From JACDAE01 sp034438015 (lineage in GTDB: Bacteria > Chloroflexota > Ktedonobacteria > Ktedonobacterales > Ktedonobacteraceae), in the NCBI GenBank assembly GCA_034438015.1, contig DAOTTD010000189.1, forward strand, positions 5,951 to 69,950: a stretch of DNA of 64,000 nucleotides, read 5' to 3'. Below, piece by piece: positions 1 to 8,648 of the stretch (within the stretch, counting starts at the first letter, position 1; each line of letters starts with the position of its first letter). Below the pieces are notes generated by a model. The model saw only the letters and a list, made by a program, of their open reading frames with translations. It did not search any database and was not told where the DNA came from. The translations under genes and the position numbers were made by a program.

Positions 1-1606
1 CCGGACTGACACCATTCTCGAAGGCCGTGACATAAGTGAACGCTTTCATCGTGGAGCCGGCCTGGCGGAAGCCCTGTGTCGCGACATTGAAGTCCTTATG
101 GGCCGGATCGATATTCCCGATCAACGTCTCTATCGCTCCCGTTTGCGGATTGATCATGACGACCGAGGAATCCGTGATGTTGTGCGCATCCCTGATGGTA
201 GCAATATCGTTTTGCGCCTCCTTGAGCACTCTGGTCTGCAGATTCGCGTTGACTGTCGTGATGACGGTCAGGCCGGAGCGCGAAAGGTCGCTGATCTTCA
301 TATCCAGATTGCGGGCCAACTCGGTCAACGCGTATACCGTGAAGCTAGAGAGCGCTACGGCGTTGGCGCTCTGGGCAGGCGCGTGATACGAGGCGAAACC
401 GGGTTTCTGAATCTCCGTGAGCGCCGCTTTGTACTGCTTCGCAGAGATCGTCTTCAGGGTATACATCTGGAGCAGCACCTGCTGCGTGCGTATCAGGCTG
501 CTTTTGGGAGACGATACCGGGTTGCGCTGATCTGGATTGCTGGGTATACCCGCCAGCATAGCAGACTGGGCAATGTCTAGTTGATTGGAGGCCGGGTTGT
601 TGGGCTTATCCTTCAAACCAAAGTATGTCTGAGCGGCAGCTTCAACGCCGTATGCACCATTGGCGTAGTACACCGTGTTCAGGTACATGTCCAGAATTTG
701 CCGTTTGGTATAGTAGCGTGTCACATCCGGTGCCAGTTCGATCTCTTCCAGCTTGCGCAGGGCTGTATCCGAGTTTCCGACGATCGTATTTTTGATGAGC
801 TGCTGCGTGATCGTGCTTCCGCCTTCAACAACGTGGCCGCTGGAAAGATCAGAGATGGCCGCGCGTATGATGCCGTTGAGATCGTACCCGTTGTTGTTCC
901 AGAAGGTCTTATCCTCCATATCGATCTCGGCATTCTGCAGATTCTGCGAGATCTTGTTCAATGGTTCCGAGGTCTGAATGCCCTGGTCGATCGCCTGGTA
1001 TAAGAGGTGGCCACTGGCATCATACATCTTTAGATTATCCTTTGGCAGAATATCCGCCAGCGTCGTGATCTGCGTCTGGTAGCGTGCGGTCGTCGCGGTT
1101 CTGATCGCGTTGTACGAGGTCAGGCCAGCAAAGACAAGCGCGATAATCAGTGGTATTCCGACCGCGATCGGCAGCACGGCCCATCTCATCATCCTGCGAT
1201 CGGTGGCCCGCGAGCGCGCACTGCTGAGATGAAGATTTCTGCGCACCCGGTGACGCTTATTGCGCCAGCGCGTGGTACGCAGTGATTGATAGGAGGCATT
1301 GGACGAGGCAGCGCCCGCCGTCCTTCCTGGTCGTTCATTGCGCCTGGAAGCGGCAATACCTTGCTCTGCTTCCCGACGTACAGGCACTATCTGTGTCGTG
1401 GCAGCACTCGATACGTCCTCGGGCACTGAAGATCTGAGTATGGCCTGTGTCTTTTCGTGAGAAATATCTTTACGCGTTGCCTGAACAGGCTGCATTCGCT
1501 CGGTCGGCTGTGTGTTTTCATCATTGCTTCGCCCTGGTGCGGATGTCGTTTCATCAGAAGTAACTTTTTCCTCAAAAGTGGATGCCCCGTCTTCCCTTTT
1601 CGGCAT
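1..1606 (-). CDS. Class A penicillin-binding protein (glycosyltransferase/transpeptidase), 3' end cut by window edge
   Basis: Bifunctional peptidoglycan synthase of the PBP1A type, polymerising glycan strands and cross-linking peptides outside the membrane. The frame is open from the left edge to the ATG at 1606. A roughly 130-residue Arg/Ser/Thr-rich cytoplasmic head is followed by one membrane segment (WAVLPIAVGIPLIIALVFAG) and the family-51 glycosyltransferase domain: catalytic-Glu motif EDKTFWNNNGYD, then EGGSTITQQLIKN, then RQILDMYLNTVYY and GAYGVEAAAQTYFG. The transpeptidase SxxK motif is visible as GSTMK close to the window edge; the SxN and KTG motifs lie outside. An in-frame ATG seven codons upstream is an alternative start. 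It follows recD2 on the same strand after a 439-bp gap holding a phased operator array, so it probably has its own promoter. Confidence 0.9.
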   Translation of the reverse strand, partial: MPKREDGASTFEEKVTSDETTSAPGRSNDENTQPTERMQPVQATRKDISHEKTQAILRSSVPEDVSSAATTQIVPVRREAEQGIAASRRNERPGRTAGAASSNASYQSLRTTRWRNKRHRVRRNLHLSSARSRATDRRMMRWAVLPIAVGIPLIIALVFAGLTSYNAIRTATTARYQTQITTLADILPKDNLKMYDASGHLLYQAIDQGIQTSEPLNKISQNLQNAEIDMEDKTFWNNNGYDLNGIIRAAISDLSSGHVVEGGSTITQQLIKNTIVGNSDTALRKLEEIELAPDVTRYYTKRQILDMYLNTVYYANGAYGVEAAAQTYFGLKDKPNNPASNQLDIAQSAMLAGIPSNPDQRNPVSSPKSSLIRTQQVLLQMYTLKTISAKQYKAALTEIQKPGFASYHAPAQSANAVALSSFTVYALTELARNLDMKISDLSRSGLTVITTVNANLQTRVLKEAQNDIATIRDAHNITDSSVVMINPQTGAIETLIGNIDPAHKDFNVATQGFRQAGSTMKAFTYVTAFENGVSP

Positions 1607-1841
1607 GCTGGATCTCTTTCCCCTCATAAATGATGAGTATGTGCCTGGAAGAGTGTTTATGCCTTAGTAGCATTTTTTGTTGCCCACTTCTCACACTATC
1701 ATCATATTTAGCTATTGAATACTTATACATTCTACATTTACTAATACATCGATATAATAGAGGACTCTGATGTCTACTTGATAATAATTGGTATTCTCTT
1801 TTTCTAGCCATGCCATTCGCATTGGCCGATCGAACAAGCCT

Positions 1842-1906
1842 ATACTATCGCAGCTACGTTGAAAATTTGTGAAGAAATTGTAAATGAATTGTAAATTTTG
1901 TGTAAA
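1842..1906 (-). promoter_or_regulatory. Phased 11-bp direct-repeat operator (Pho-box-like) in the 439-bp gap before the PBP gene
   Basis: On the minus strand four hexamers TTTACA, TTTACA, TTTACA and TTCACA lie at exactly 11-bp steps (plus-strand positions 1901, 1890, 1879 and 1868). Hexamers of form TT(A/C/T)ACA repeated every 11 bp are the hallmark of PhoP/PhoB-family response-regulator sites, as in Bacillus. A TAGTAT box at 1842-1847 lies 20 bp after the last repeat and could be a -10 element for the PBP gene. The rest of 1607-2045 is AT-rich near 1620-1910 and shows no gene I can support. Confidence 0.45.
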
Positions 1907-2045
1907 GTATTGGTATGCCTGTGCTTCCCAGGCCGTTCGGCGCATCTTTTCAGGAAAGGCTGATACGAGCGCCAATCGCGCCTGTGCAGGGTGTAGAGCA
2001 GTGATCCAGTGGATGCGTGGGTGGTGGGGTGGTGGAGGCAGGCGT

Positions 2046-4361
2046 TCAGACGCCAGTCCTGGTTGGTCCCTTACTCATCTGGAGCAGGCGCTCCGCCAGC
2101 CCGGTATTGCGCCACGCGACGCGATCGTTCCTGACGGCTATCTCGAGCGCGTGCGGCTGCCCCACCAGGACACAGAAGCGTCTGGCGCGCGTGATCGCGG
2201 TGTAGAGCAGATTGCGCTGGAGCAGCATGCGATGCTGGGTGACGAGCGGGATGATCACGACGGGATATTCGCTGCCCTGGCTTTTGTGGACGGTGACGGC
2301 GTAGGCCAGAACCAATTCGTCTAGTTCGTGGAACTCGTAGCCAACGAAGAGCGGACCTGCCTCCTCTACGAATTCGACTTTCAGCGTGGCGCTGTCTTTG
2401 TTGATGCTGCGTATCCAGCCAACGTCGCCGTTGAAGACGCCTTTGTCGTAGTTATTGCGCGTCTGCATGACTTTATCTCCGACACGCAGAATAGTATCGC
2501 CCCACTCAACCTGCGCGATGGCAGAGGGATTGAGGTGGGCCTGTAGTTTCTCGTTGAGCGTAGTTACGCCGACCGGCCCCTTGTACATCGGCGCGAGCAC
2601 CTGGATATCGCTCAGCGGATTGAAGTGATAGCGCGCCGGGAGCCGGCGCTGGACGAGATCGAGTATCAGCTGCTGAGCGCGTAGAGGATCTTCTTCGTGC
2701 ATGAAGAAGAAGTCTCCGCCCGCCTCGACCTTTGTAGAGGGCAGGCGCCCGGCATTGATGCGGTGCGCGTTGACGATAATCTTGCTCTGCTGTGCCTGGC
2801 GAAAGAGCTCCGTCAGGCGCACGGTGGGGATCGCTTCGCTGCGCAGCAGGTCGCGCAAGACGTTTCCTGGTCCGACTGAGGGCAACTGATCGGCGTCACC
2901 GACCAGCAGGAGATGCGATTCGCGAGGTAGCGCTTTGAGCAGGTGATAGAAGAGCAGGATATCGACCATCGAGAACTCGTCGACGATGACAAATTGATAG
3001 GGCAGCGGATTGTCTTCGTTGCGCTGGTAAGAATTGTCGTGCGGCGCGTATTCCAGCAGGCGGTGGAGCGTCCTGGCCTGCCCTTCGCCCTGGACACCTG
3101 CCGCTTCGGAGAGACGCTTCGCGGCACGTCCCGTCGGCGCGGCCAGGGCGAAGTTGATGTGACGATTGCGCAGTACCATCAAAAGCGCGCGGATCGAGGT
3201 AGACTTGCCGGTGCCAGGTCCGCCCGTAAGGATGCTCACCTTCTTGCCATACGCCATCTGCACGGCCTCGCGCTGTCTGTCGGTCAGGTGCATATTCCGC
3301 CGCTGCTTGAGCAGGTCGAACACCCGATCCCAGAGCTGCTGCGAGACAGGCGGGAGTGAGCTTGGGGCAAGCGAGAGCTGGCGCAGGAGACGCGCAGAAC
3401 CGTTCTCGGCATACCAGAACGGCGCGAAATAGATACGCAACTGAGGCTCCTCCGCCTCGATCTCATCCCAATCGAGCGGTGGCCCATCCTCATCATCGAG
3501 CTCCTGTGACACGGCCACGGGAGCCACTGTGGGTAGCGGCGGTTCGATAAAAACATCGTTATCGCTGCGCAGCTGCTCCATAGCGGGGAGTAACACCTCG
3601 GCAGGAACCTTGAGGATATTTGCAGCCAGTTGTACCAGGTTATTTTCTGGCAAGAAGCAATGTCCATCGTCGTTCGCCGCCTGCGCGAGCACGTACTTCA
3701 GCCCGGTCGCCAGGCGCGGCACGCTATCGAACGGCAGGCCCAGCTTCACCGCGATCTCGTCGGCGGTGCGGAAGCCGATCCCCTGTACCTCCTGCGCCAG
3801 TTGATAGGGATTCTCGCGAATGACCTTGATCGATTCCTTGCCGTATTGCTTGTACACGCGCGTCGCTACGTTGATGGAGACCTCGTGCGATTGTAAGAAG
3901 AGGTGTAGCTCTTTGATTTCGCTGTGCTCGGCCCACACCTTGATGATCTGGTCGCGATCCTTCGCGCTGATCCCCTTCACCTCGCTCAGGCGCTCTGGCT
4001 GCTGCTCGATAATCGCCAGCGTCTGCTCCCCGAAGTGATCGACGATGAGCTGCGCCTTCTTCGGCCCGATGCCCTTAATCAGGCCGGAGCCAAGATAGCG
4101 CGCGATACCTTCAGTAGAGGCTGGCAGGCGCTCGGTGAAGCTTTTGACGTGGAGCTGGCGACCGTAGCGCGGATCATTCCCCCACTCCCCCTCGACCGTG
4201 AGCAGTTCGCCCACATGGATATCGGGCAGTGTCCCGACGATGGTCATCAGATCGTCGCGAAAGAGACGCCCGGTATCATTGGGGCGAAAACGCGCTACGG
4301 TGTAATGATTATCTTCGTTGTGAAAGACGATACTTTCGACGGAACCCTCAAGCGTTGGCAT
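2046..4361 (-). CDS. recD2: RecD2-type ATP-dependent DNA helicase
   Basis: 5'-3' superfamily-1B helicase of the RecD2/TraA group that works without RecBC in recombination and repair. The 771-residue protein has the family layout: an N-terminal OB-like segment (MPTLEGSVESIVFHN), helix-hairpin-helix repeats around 85-215 (GSGLIKGIGPKKA, VKGISAKD, VQGIGFRTADEIA), Walker A GGPGTGKST at 380-388, motif Ia APTGRAAKRL, Walker B FVIVDEFSMVD, and the C-terminal UvrD-like fold with AVTVHKSQGSEYP and LLYTAITRARR. An acidic linker near 285-305 (ELDDEDGPPLDWDEIEAEE) looks like a lineage-specific insertion. The start has AGGA five bases upstream. Confidence 0.93.
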   Translation of the reverse strand: MPTLEGSVESIVFHNEDNHYTVARFRPNDTGRLFRDDLMTIVGTLPDIHVGELLTVEGEWGNDPRYGRQLHVKSFTERLPASTEGIARYLGSGLIKGIGPKKAQLIVDHFGEQTLAIIEQQPERLSEVKGISAKDRDQIIKVWAEHSEIKELHLFLQSHEVSINVATRVYKQYGKESIKVIRENPYQLAQEVQGIGFRTADEIAVKLGLPFDSVPRLATGLKYVLAQAANDDGHCFLPENNLVQLAANILKVPAEVLLPAMEQLRSDNDVFIEPPLPTVAPVAVSQELDDEDGPPLDWDEIEAEEPQLRIYFAPFWYAENGSARLLRQLSLAPSSLPPVSQQLWDRVFDLLKQRRNMHLTDRQREAVQMAYGKKVSILTGGPGTGKSTSIRALLMVLRNRHINFALAAPTGRAAKRLSEAAGVQGEGQARTLHRLLEYAPHDNSYQRNEDNPLPYQFVIVDEFSMVDILLFYHLLKALPRESHLLLVGDADQLPSVGPGNVLRDLLRSEAIPTVRLTELFRQAQQSKIIVNAHRINAGRLPSTKVEAGGDFFFMHEEDPLRAQQLILDLVQRRLPARYHFNPLSDIQVLAPMYKGPVGVTTLNEKLQAHLNPSAIAQVEWGDTILRVGDKVMQTRNNYDKGVFNGDVGWIRSINKDSATLKVEFVEEAGPLFVGYEFHELDELVLAYAVTVHKSQGSEYPVVIIPLVTQHRMLLQRNLLYTAITRARRFCVLVGQPHALEIAVRNDRVAWRNTGLAERLLQMSKGPTRTGV

Positions 4362-4475
4362 GATATCCTATTCCATCCAGCCGGTACGATGTTGGAAACG
4401 AGAATAGAAATATCTTAGCACACTCAAACTGCACAGTCGAGTGCAGAGAAACGTGTTTCTACCTACCTTTATTTA

Positions 4476-4760
4476 TCATCCCTTTTCTATAAAACGATGG
4501 CTGGCACTTGCACCGTAATCCATACCATAAACGTCCTTCAGTTGCTCAACCCTTCGCAACGAATCTTCGCTAAACGGCGTCTTATTTTCAAAGGCATGCA
4601 GGACAATGCCTTCCAGCAGATCTCCCAGGGACATGTCATGGTACTCAGCGAGCCCTTTGAGCACCTTCACCATACGCTTCTCCATGCGTGCACCAATCTG
4701 GATACGCTCGACAGTGAGATTTCCCTCTGCTGTTTGCAAGCTCTCTTCACGTTTGTTCAT
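4476..4760 (-). CDS. Small ribbon-helix-helix-like protein
   Basis: A 94-residue protein of unknown function. Residues 15-55 (TVERIQIGARMEKRMVKVLKGLAEY then MSLGDLLEGIVLHAF) have the strand-helix-helix pattern of RHH/Arc-type DNA-binding proteins; the C-terminal third ends GASASHRFIEKG. The ATG has a strong GGAGGAG Shine-Dalgarno nine bases upstream. It has its own recognisable promoter and a cluster of TGTAAC repeats at the predicted transcription start, which fits autoregulation. RHH assignment is from pattern only. No toxin partner is adjacent, so an antitoxin role is not supported. Confidence 0.65.
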   Translation of the reverse strand: MNKREESLQTAEGNLTVERIQIGARMEKRMVKVLKGLAEYHDMSLGDLLEGIVLHAFENKTPFSEDSLRRVEQLKDVYGMDYGASASHRFIEKG

Positions 4761-4799
4761 TTGCTTCGCTCCTCCTTCTGGCTAACTCAAAACAATAAT

Positions 4800-4858
4800 G
4801 TTACATTTACAATTTGTTACATTGTTATAAATATATCATGATAACGCAGAAAATTCAA
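4800..4858 (-). promoter_or_regulatory. Promoter and TGTAA-repeat operator of the RHH-like gene
   Basis: Minus strand: -35 TTGAAT (4853-4858), 17-bp spacer, -10 TATATT (4830-4835). Directly downstream, over the expected start point, three TGTAA units occur (TGTAAC 4816-4821, TGTAAA 4806-4811, TGTAAC 4800-4805). The position suggests an operator, perhaps for the RHH-like product itself. The rest of 4859-5078 holds no gene I can support. Confidence 0.45.
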
Positions 4859-5078
4859 GTGCCTGGAAAAAATAACGGCCAACCCGTTGAAGAGGTAGTA
4901 TAATCAAGGAAGGATACATCATCATAGAAGGAATCAGGTTGGCATATGCAAAATCCACCACAAAGTAGCGAAGAGAAATGGGCACCTGGAAAGCATCACC
5001 AGCAACGCCATTCTGTTGAAGGGGCGTAAAGTTTAGGGCAGTTATCCTCATCAGGGTATCTCTTCAGGTAACACGCGC

Positions 5079-5117
5079 TCACGGCGGGGTCCTTGATTGC
5101 TCGGAACCCTGCCGTGA
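5079..5117 (-). terminator. Hairpin downstream of the wall-hydrolase gene
   Basis: Arms TCACGGCGGGGT and ACCCTGCCGTGA (11 of 12 pairs, 15-nt loop) lie 18 bp after the stop of the 5136-5987 gene. No T-run follows, so it is terminator-like rather than a textbook terminator. Confidence 0.45.
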
Positions 5118-5135
5118 CGGAGCATAGCCCATCCT

Positions 5136-5987
5136 CTACGGCGTCAGTATGCCGGCGTGCCAGGTATCGATAGCGTGCTTGAGGGCCGCGATATAGGCCG
5201 CTTCATCGTTATTGTCAGAGGCTGGCGCGTACTTCGGGATAATCTGGTTCACCGTAGTCAGCCCCCACTGCGAGACATACAGGTTGCGGATAAGCTCGTA
5301 CCACGCCTGGAAGCCATCCTCCCAACTCGAAAACCAGGCATAGCCATCCTGACACTTGTAGTTGGGGATACAGCGCAGATTGCCGAGTGAGAAGCTGACA
5401 CGCGCCTCGCCCTGCGTGCCAAATGAACTCTCATGCATAAAAAATGCCAGGGCGAAGGCAGGATCGATGCCATACTTGACGCCCATATCATATAAAGCTT
5501 GCCCTTTGCCGGCGGCGGGTGAGTTATAACTCGCCAGGACGTGATTGATAAAAGCGGCGCTGATCGTCGGTTTGCCCAGCACCGAGTACGGTCCATTGGA
5601 GACGGGCAAGGTGATCTTGGACGGTTGCGGCTGGCTTTGCTGCCACGTCGCGGCACGATCCCCACCGACCTGCATATCATACACCTGCCCACCGGAATAG
5701 CTCACCAGTTGAGGAGAGCCAGGACGCTGCGACAGGACAAACGAGACCATGATCAAGATAGCAAGAAGAACAGCGACAAAACACAGCATAAAGCGTTTGA
5801 GATCGAACGCGCGCTGGAAGGGTTCCTCGAAAGCATCAAAACGTAACGAAACCGCACTATCGCCGGAGAGCCATACATCCTCAACCACCTCATCAGGAAG
5901 CTGACGGGTAGCGCGTGCAGGAATACCGGGCTGGAGCCGGGTCGAAGAGCGGTTTTCAGATTTCCTGGCATAGCTGCCACTGGCCAT
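5136..5987 (-). CDS. Membrane-anchored peptidoglycan hydrolase (glucosaminidase/lysozyme-like)
   Basis: Probable cell-wall hydrolase held in the membrane with its catalytic part outside. The 283-residue product has a cytoplasmic N-terminal stretch of about 75 residues, one membrane segment (FMLCFVAVLLAILIMVSFVL), a linker, then a C-terminal domain with the glucosaminidase/SLT-like sequence YGIDPAFALAFFMHESSFGT, SLGNLRC, and SSWEDGFQAWYELIRNLY. The Glu in MHESSFGT is the likely catalytic acid. I chose the ATG at 5987 because AAGGAGG sits six bases before it; a longer frame begins 63 bp upstream without such a site. Exact bond specificity cannot be told from sequence. Confidence 0.75.
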   Translation of the reverse strand: MASGSYARKSENRSSTRLQPGIPARATRQLPDEVVEDVWLSGDSAVSLRFDAFEEPFQRAFDLKRFMLCFVAVLLAILIMVSFVLSQRPGSPQLVSYSGGQVYDMQVGGDRAATWQQSQPQPSKITLPVSNGPYSVLGKPTISAAFINHVLASYNSPAAGKGQALYDMGVKYGIDPAFALAFFMHESSFGTQGEARVSFSLGNLRCIPNYKCQDGYAWFSSWEDGFQAWYELIRNLYVSQWGLTTVNQIIPKYAPASDNNDEAAYIAALKHAIDTWHAGILTP

Positions 5988-6134
5988 ATCAACCTCCTTC
6001 AGTAGGCGAACACTTGTTCTAATTATAGCACAGCGCGCAAGTGCGAGCAATGAAATAGCCAGATATGTTGGACTATGAAGGATTGTTATTTTACGGGGTG
6101 TCTAAGAAAAGCATACCCGCACCTGATGGAAAAT

Positions 6135-8360
6135 TCAAGGGCAATTTCTTTCACTCTCGTCCCGCTCGACGAACACTTTTCCGTCGCGCATTACCAGGCG
6201 CGCCATCTGACCCGGAGCGAGCTCCTCGGCCAGCACGGCATCGGCCAGGGCATCGTCGATATGCGTCTGAATAGCACGGCGCAGCGGACGCGCGCCATAC
6301 TCCTCGTCGAAGCCTTCCTGGAGCAAGAAGTCTTTGATCTCGTCGGTTACAACGAGCTCGATCTTTTGCTCGTGCAGGCGGTTGCGTACCTGGGCCAGCA
6401 GCAGGTCGATGATCTGATACAGCTCCGGCTTGCCCAGCGCGTGGAAAACCGTAATCTGGTCGATGCGATTGATAAACTCGGGACGGAACAGCCGCTTCAG
6501 GTTATCCATCGCCTTCGAGCGCATGGCCTCGTACTGCTCGTCCTTTTCATCCTCGGGCTTTAACGCTACGAAGCCGATGCGCGCGGCATGGCGCAGCTCC
6601 GTGCTGCCGGCGTTGCTGGTCATTATGACCACAGTATTCTTGAAGTCGACGGTACGCCCCAGCCCATCGGTCAGGCGGCCATCGTCCATGATCTGCAGCA
6701 GGGCGTTGAAGACCTCGGGGTGCGCCTTCTCCACCTCGTCCAGCAGAACGACGCTGTACGGACGCCGCCGCACTTGCTCGGTCAACTGGCCACCCTCGTC
6801 GTGTCCGACGTAGCCAGGTGGGCTACCGAACAGACGGGAGACGGTATGCGGCTCCATATACTCCGACATGTCCAGGCGTATCAGTGCGTCTTCACCGCCG
6901 AAGAGCTCCGCGGCCAGGGCCTTCGCCAGCTCCGTTTTGCCGACGCCCGTGGGGCCGAGGAAGAGGAATGAGCCGATGGGACGCCGTGGGTCCTTCAGAC
7001 CGGCACGCGAACGCCGGATGGCGCGCGCAACGGCACGAATGGCCTCATCCTGCCCGACGACGCGTTTGCGCAGATCTTCCTCCAGGTGGCGCAGATTCTG
7101 CCGCTCGGACTCCAGCATCTGGCTCACCGGCACACCGGTCCAGTTCTCCACGACCTGCGCGATATGCTCAGGGGTAACGATCAGCGTCATCGACGCACCC
7201 ACCGCCGCGCGTGCTTTATTCAGTTTGTTCAGCGTCACCAGTTCGTGCTGACGCAGGCGTGCCGCCCGCTCGTAGTCCTCGGCATTCGCCGCAGCCTCTT
7301 TCTTGACCTGGATATCGGCCAGTTCCTTCTCCAGGTCGGCGACCAGAATCGGACTCACAATCCCCTTCTCGGTCGCATCCAGGCGTAGGGCAGACGACGC
7401 CTCGTCCATCAGGTCGATGGCTTTATCGGGCAAGAAGCGGTCGTTGATGTAGCGGTCGGAGAGCTTGACGGAGGCTTCGATCGCCTCGTCGGAGATGTTG
7501 ACCGTGTGATGCGCCTCGTAGTTGGGGCGCACGATCTTGAGCATCTCGATCGCCTCTTCTGGAGTTGGTTCGGGCACCTTCACCGGCTGGAAGCGGCGCT
7601 CCAGGGCAGCGTCCTTCTCGATATGCTTGCGGTACTCGTCGGGCGTCGTGGCACCGATGCAGCGCAGTTCGCCACGCGCCAGAGCTGGCTTGAACATGTC
7701 GGCTGCCCCCACCGCTCCCTCAGCGGCCCCCGCCCCGACAACGGTATGAAGTTCATCGATGAAGACGAGCACTTCTGGCGCCTGCCGCAGCTCGTCCAGA
7801 ATGGATTTGACGCGCTGCTCGAACTGCCCCCGGAACATCGCGCCGGCGACCATACTCCCCATACTGAGGGAGACAATGCGCTTGTTGCGCAACGGAGCAG
7901 GCACGTCGCCGGTGTGGATGCGGCGGGCAAGCCCCTCCACGATCGCCGTCTTGCCCACCCCTGGTTCGCCGATCAGGACTGGGTTGTTCTTCTGACGTCG
8001 CCCCAGGATAGTCACCAGGCGCCGAATCTCACGCTCACGACCAGCCGCCGGATCGATCTTGCCCTCGGCCACCTCGACGGTCAGGTCGCGCCCATACTGA
8101 TCGAGCGTCGGCGTCTTGCTCTGTTTGCCCTGCCGCTCAGCCGTCGCGGTATTTACGCTGCCAACGGTCGCAGGATTGCCATTAAAAGTAAAACCAAAGG
8201 GCGTCTCCTGACCATTCCCCTCGCCTGTCGCCTGGTTCGTAGCGGCATTCATCAATTCATCGACGCACTGTTGGCACAGGTAGTGCCGTTCCCGGCGACC
8301 ATCGACGATCTGCTCAACGGGAATCTGGGCGGGATTTTTTTTACAGCGCTCACATTTCAT
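6135..8360 (-). CDS. clpE: ClpE-like AAA+ unfoldase, Clp protease ATP-binding subunit
   Basis: Two-ring-domain Hsp100 ATPase that unfolds damaged proteins, probably for ClpP. The N-terminus is a small zinc finger (C3, C6, C29, C32) as in ClpE, not the double Clp-N domain of ClpC/ClpA. Domain 1 has GEPGVGKT at 131-138 and Walker B VLVFIDELH. A UVR-type motif (EDYERAARLRQHE, about 361-373) lies in the middle region. Domain 2 has GPTGVGKT at 469-476 and VVLLDEVEKAH. The tripeptide IGF at 595-597 sits where ClpP-docking loops occur. The gene stands alone, with a CIRCE-like site about 95 bp upstream suggesting heat-shock control. Naming it clpE rather than clpC rests on the N-terminal finger. Confidence 0.85.
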   Translation of the reverse strand: MKCERCKKNPAQIPVEQIVDGRRERHYLCQQCVDELMNAATNQATGEGNGQETPFGFTFNGNPATVGSVNTATAERQGKQSKTPTLDQYGRDLTVEVAEGKIDPAAGREREIRRLVTILGRRQKNNPVLIGEPGVGKTAIVEGLARRIHTGDVPAPLRNKRIVSLSMGSMVAGAMFRGQFEQRVKSILDELRQAPEVLVFIDELHTVVGAGAAEGAVGAADMFKPALARGELRCIGATTPDEYRKHIEKDAALERRFQPVKVPEPTPEEAIEMLKIVRPNYEAHHTVNISDEAIEASVKLSDRYINDRFLPDKAIDLMDEASSALRLDATEKGIVSPILVADLEKELADIQVKKEAAANAEDYERAARLRQHELVTLNKLNKARAAVGASMTLIVTPEHIAQVVENWTGVPVSQMLESERQNLRHLEEDLRKRVVGQDEAIRAVARAIRRSRAGLKDPRRPIGSFLFLGPTGVGKTELAKALAAELFGGEDALIRLDMSEYMEPHTVSRLFGSPPGYVGHDEGGQLTEQVRRRPYSVVLLDEVEKAHPEVFNALLQIMDDGRLTDGLGRTVDFKNTVVIMTSNAGSTELRHAARIGFVALKPEDEKDEQYEAMRSKAMDNLKRLFRPEFINRIDQITVFHALGKPELYQIIDLLLAQVRNRLHEQKIELVVTDEIKDFLLQEGFDEEYGARPLRRAIQTHIDDALADAVLAEELAPGQMARLVMRDGKVFVERDESERNCP

Positions 8361-8452
8361 AGGTTTTAGTCCTCCTCGCGCGGCTCAGAGTTTCTCCAAT
8401 TTCTTCCATGCATACTCTATGAGAGCGCCTTCAAGAAAAGTTGTAACGAAAG

Positions 8453-8479
8453 CTAGCACTCCATTCGATATATTGCTAC
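8453..8479 (-). promoter_or_regulatory. Degenerate CIRCE (HrcA operator) upstream of clpE-like gene
   Basis: CIRCE consensus is TTAGCACTC-N9-GAGTGCTAA. Here the plus strand reads CTAGCACTC, exactly nine bases, TATTGCTAC: 8/9 match in one arm, 6/9 in the other, with correct spacing. A TACAAT box lies just upstream in the direction of transcription. This is a candidate HrcA site. The remainder of 8361-8546 shows no gene. Confidence 0.45.
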
Positions 8480-8546
8480 TATTGTATCACCTGATGTCAC
8501 CGACCGAAACGTTTGCCGGGCACCACTTCAGGGCTTCTCAGTAGGA

Positions 8547-8621
8547 ATGGGGCTTGCCCCCATCCGGTGCCCCTTCGTGATGAACGCCCTCCACAGGCCT
8601 GCGGATGGGGGCAAGCCCCAT
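8547..8621. repeat. Perfect 20-bp inverted repeat, intergenic
   Basis: Arms at 8547-8566 and 8602-8621 are exact reverse complements (core GGGGCTTGCCCCCATCC), separated by 35 bases. It lies 28 bp beyond the stop of the YmgE-like gene. No T-run follows, so it may be a REP-like element or a terminator. A similar long GC-rich intergenic hairpin occurs at 59428-59497. Confidence 0.7.
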
Positions 8622-8648
8622 CCCTGCTGTGAGGATCGTTTTCAGTGC

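Noticed and set aside
1884..2546. Plus-strand frames of 146 and 72 codons at the recD2 3' end
   Set aside because: Opposite recD2 coding sequence and without family likeness.
4836..5051. 71-codon minus-strand frame in the gap before the RHH-like gene
   Set aside because: No ribosome site, no codon-position bias, and it overlaps the predicted RHH promoter.
7506..8369. 287-codon open frame on the plus strand
   Set aside because: Lies exactly opposite the ClpE-like gene; the translation has no domain logic and results from the GC-rich third positions of the real gene.
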